From Enterovibrio sp051650965 (GTDB lineage: Bacteria > Pseudomonadota > Gammaproteobacteria > Enterobacterales > Vibrionaceae), in NCBI GenBank assembly GCA_051650965.1, contig JBOFRL010000037.1:39177-103176 (forward strand): DNA of 64,000 bases, in the 5' to 3' direction. A model generated the notes under the pieces. The model saw only the letters and a list, made by a program, of their open reading frames with translations, was not told the DNA's origin and ran no database searches. Numbering within the stretch: the first letter of the stretch is position 1; each line of letters begins with the position of its first letter. This document shows positions 62,672-64,000 of this stretch, piece by piece. Made by a program: the position numbers and the translations under genes.

Positions 62672-63667
62672 CTACTGCCATTTGCGATGGTACGCGCCAA
62701 GGGTGGTTTGTGTGCCTTCGGAAATTTGCGCTAGCGCGTTGTCCCATTGTGGCAAAACACGATAATTTTCAGGATCTTGCTTAAAGGAATCGATAGCGGC
62801 GCGCCACGTTTTTGCCACTTTTTCCACATACGCGCTGCTGCGCTGGCGTCCTTCGATTTTGACCGACGCAATGTTTGCGGCAAACAGTTTGGGCAAAATG
62901 GCAAGCGTGTTGAGGCTGGTTGGCTCTTCAAGTGCATGAAAAGGTGCGCCATCTGTGACAAATCGTCCCTTGCAAAGCGTGGGGTAGCCGGCTTGCTCGT
63001 TTGGTGAATAGCGGTCGATCAAAATATTGTTGAGGCGCGACTCAAGCCCCGCCTCTGTCTGCTGCCAGCGCACGTGGCTTGCTGGCGAGCAGGCGCCAAC
63101 GGTATTGGGGGACTGCCCTGTCAAATATGAAGACAGGTAGCAGCGCCCCTCCGCCATGATGCACAGGCTGCCAAAAGCAAACACTTCAAGATCAACGCTC
63201 ACATGGCGCGAAAGCTGCGTTACTTGCTCAATCGACAATACGCGCGGCAGCACGACGCGTTTGACATTAAAATGCTCTTGGTAGTAGGCGATGGCGGCGC
63301 TATTGGTCGCGCTCGCTTGCACGGAAAGATGCAGCTCAAGCGCGGGATAGCGGCGCGCGGCGTATTCAAGTAGCGCAATATCGGCGATGATCAGCGCGTC
63401 CACATGCAGGCTGGCCGCAAGATCGACAGCGTCGCTCCACTGCGAAAAATTGTTGGGGTGGGCAAAGGTGTTGAGCGCGACGTGCAGTTTTTTACCCTGA
63501 TCGTGAGTGTACTTGACCGCCTGCACTAGCTGCTGATCGCTAAAATTGAGGCCGGGAAAATGGCGCGCGTTGGTGCCACCTTTAAAGCCGATATAAACCG
63601 CGTCCGCGCCGCAGCTGAGCGCTGTTTTGAGCGCGGGTAAATTTCCCGCAGGACAAAGCAATTCCAT
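62672..63667 (-). CDS. ubiU: Oxygen-independent ubiquinone hydroxylase subunit UbiU (YhbU)
   Basis: 331 residues, peptidase U32 family. Partner of UbiV. MELLCPAGNLPALK start and GTNARHFPGLNF match E. coli; cluster cysteines Cys169, Cys176, Cys193 and Cys232 are conserved at identical positions. The start at 63667 is chosen by homology; 28 extra upstream codons are open. ubiT is not in the 200 bases between ubiU and the insertion sequence. Together with grcA this indicates anaerobic growth. Confidence 0.95.
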   Translation of the reverse strand: MELLCPAGNLPALKTALSCGADAVYIGFKGGTNARHFPGLNFSDQQLVQAVKYTHDQGKKLHVALNTFAHPNNFSQWSDAVDLAASLHVDALIIADIALLEYAARRYPALELHLSVQASATNSAAIAYYQEHFNVKRVVLPRVLSIEQVTQLSRHVSVDLEVFAFGSLCIMAEGRCYLSSYLTGQSPNTVGACSPASHVRWQQTEAGLESRLNNILIDRYSPNEQAGYPTLCKGRFVTDGAPFHALEEPTSLNTLAILPKLFAANIASVKIEGRQRSSAYVEKVAKTWRAAIDSFKQDPENYRVLPQWDNALAQISEGTQTTLGAYHRKWQ

Positions 63668-63878
63668 TACGCTACCCCAAATAGTCATGACTGCTTGCAT
63701 TGTAATACGGATGGCAAAAATTGTGTGCGTTGGCGTCGCTCGCGCTGCCATTTACGTGATCGCGATGAGCGTTCGCCGCCGCTTTTTCCGCACCCGTCCG
63801 AAAAGTTGCTAAAAGACGCGCTGGGCGCGTCGCCAATTACAGCCAAAAGCCCGTTTTTAACATCTGTCTTTCCTACAC

Positions 63879-63912
63879 AAATCCCTCGATGAAAATCGGG
63901 GGATTTTTTTGA
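63879..63912 (+). terminator. Hairpin terminator just inside the IS left end
   Basis: 12-bp stem AAATCCCTCGAT/ATCGGGGGATTT (one G-U) with GAAA tetraloop and seven T. No plus-strand host gene precedes it, so it most likely shields the transposase gene from outside transcription. Confidence 0.8.
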
Positions 63913-63963
63913 ATTTTTATCGATTTTCCTGCTCTCAACTAAAAACAAAGTGTTGAGGGTAGT

Positions 63964-64000
63964 ATGGTGTTTTTAACAGATGCAGAGCAATGGGCGACAA
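63964..64000 (+). CDS. Transposase, IS4 family (N-terminus only)
   Basis: Only 12 codons are inside the window: MVFLTDAEQWAT, preceded by GAGGG. EQWA resembles the start of the Tn5-type DNA-binding domain (…WAxxxFxxADLGDxRR). Identification rests mainly on the flanking IS50-like end. Confidence 0.5.
   Translation, partial: MVFLTDAEQWAT

Larger units (their letters stand above)
63864..64000 (+). mobile_element. Left end of an IS50-like (IS4 family) insertion sequence, cut by window edge
   Basis: The 19 bases CTGTCTTTCCTACACAAAT at 63864-63882 match the Tn5/IS50 mosaic end CTGTCTCTTATACACATCT at 14 of 19 positions by hand alignment, including the whole outer CTGTCT and TACACA core. A transposase-like ATG follows 100 bases inside, the distance seen in IS50. 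A 9-base target duplicate would be TTTTAACAT (63855-63863); the other end is outside the window. Confidence 0.6.

Noticed and set aside
63750..63775. TGAT-N4-ATGA element upstream of ubiU as an FNR site
   Set aside because: The second half does not match ATCAA and the flanking T is missing; far weaker than the site at grcA.
63627..63892. Two overlapping plus-strand ORFs (63627-63812, 63695-63892), one with several Cys
   Set aside because: They begin in ubiU or its leader and one runs into the IS inverted repeat; no RBS. Better explained as chance frames beside the IS end.

Overview
The window is a contiguous piece of a gammaproteobacterial chromosome. Protein sequences and gene order (gspA/gspB, ygiM, hldE, tolC, nudF, cpdA, yqiA, parE, parC; rpsT, murJ, ribF, ileS, lspA, ispH; carAB, greA, yhbY, rlmE, ftsH, folP, glmM, secG, tRNAs, rimP, nusA, infB, rbfA, truB, rpsO, pnp, nlpI) point to the Vibrionales/Aeromonadales side of the class. 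NptA-like phosphate and NhaA-like sodium transporters, a type II secretion assembly factor, a chitin-binding-type secreted protein, GrcA with an FNR site and UbiU/UbiV suggest a facultative anaerobe in a sodium-containing, chitin-associated or host-associated niche. That lifestyle is inference. No genus is claimed.

Layout. 1-7.4 kb: 3' part of a GspA-GspB fusion, an SH3 envelope protein (ygiM), lpxL-type acyltransferase, hldE, and an unrecognised membrane-anchored protein. 7.4-19.1 kb: tolC, then divergently nudF-cpdA-yqiA-parE-parC-plsC-glnE. 19.1-23.1 kb: sdaA, grcA, nfo, ung and a small DUF3545-like gene. 23.1-28.4 kb: an AT-rich accessory-looking stretch with a lone gcvH and a mucin-like one-pass membrane protein, then nptA and nhaA. 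28.5-36.8 kb: rpsT, murJ-ribF-ileS-lspA-ispH-dapB. 36.8-38.6 kb: a 700-base gene-free stretch, a small secreted protein with two chitin-binding-like repeats, and a possible Cys-rich microprotein. 38.6-50.8 kb: carAB, dacB, greA, yhbY, rlmE, ftsH, folP, glmM. 51.0-61.8 kb: secG, tRNA-Leu(GAG), tRNA-fMet, then the transcription/translation cluster rimP to pnp and nlpI. 61.8-63.7 kb: ubiU-ubiV. From 63864 to the end: the left end of what looks like an IS50-type (IS4 family) insertion sequence running out of the window.

Most of the window is conserved housekeeping DNA with standard functions. The candidates for something new are the mucin-like bitopic protein at 24686-25279, the stand-alone tandem chitin-binding-like protein at 37539-38051, the Cys-rich ORF at 38328-38549, and the membrane-anchored orphan at 5757-6818. 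Regulatory signals are well preserved: an FNR box at grcA, a greA leader terminator, the long RNase III-type hairpin of the pnp leader, and many intrinsic terminators.
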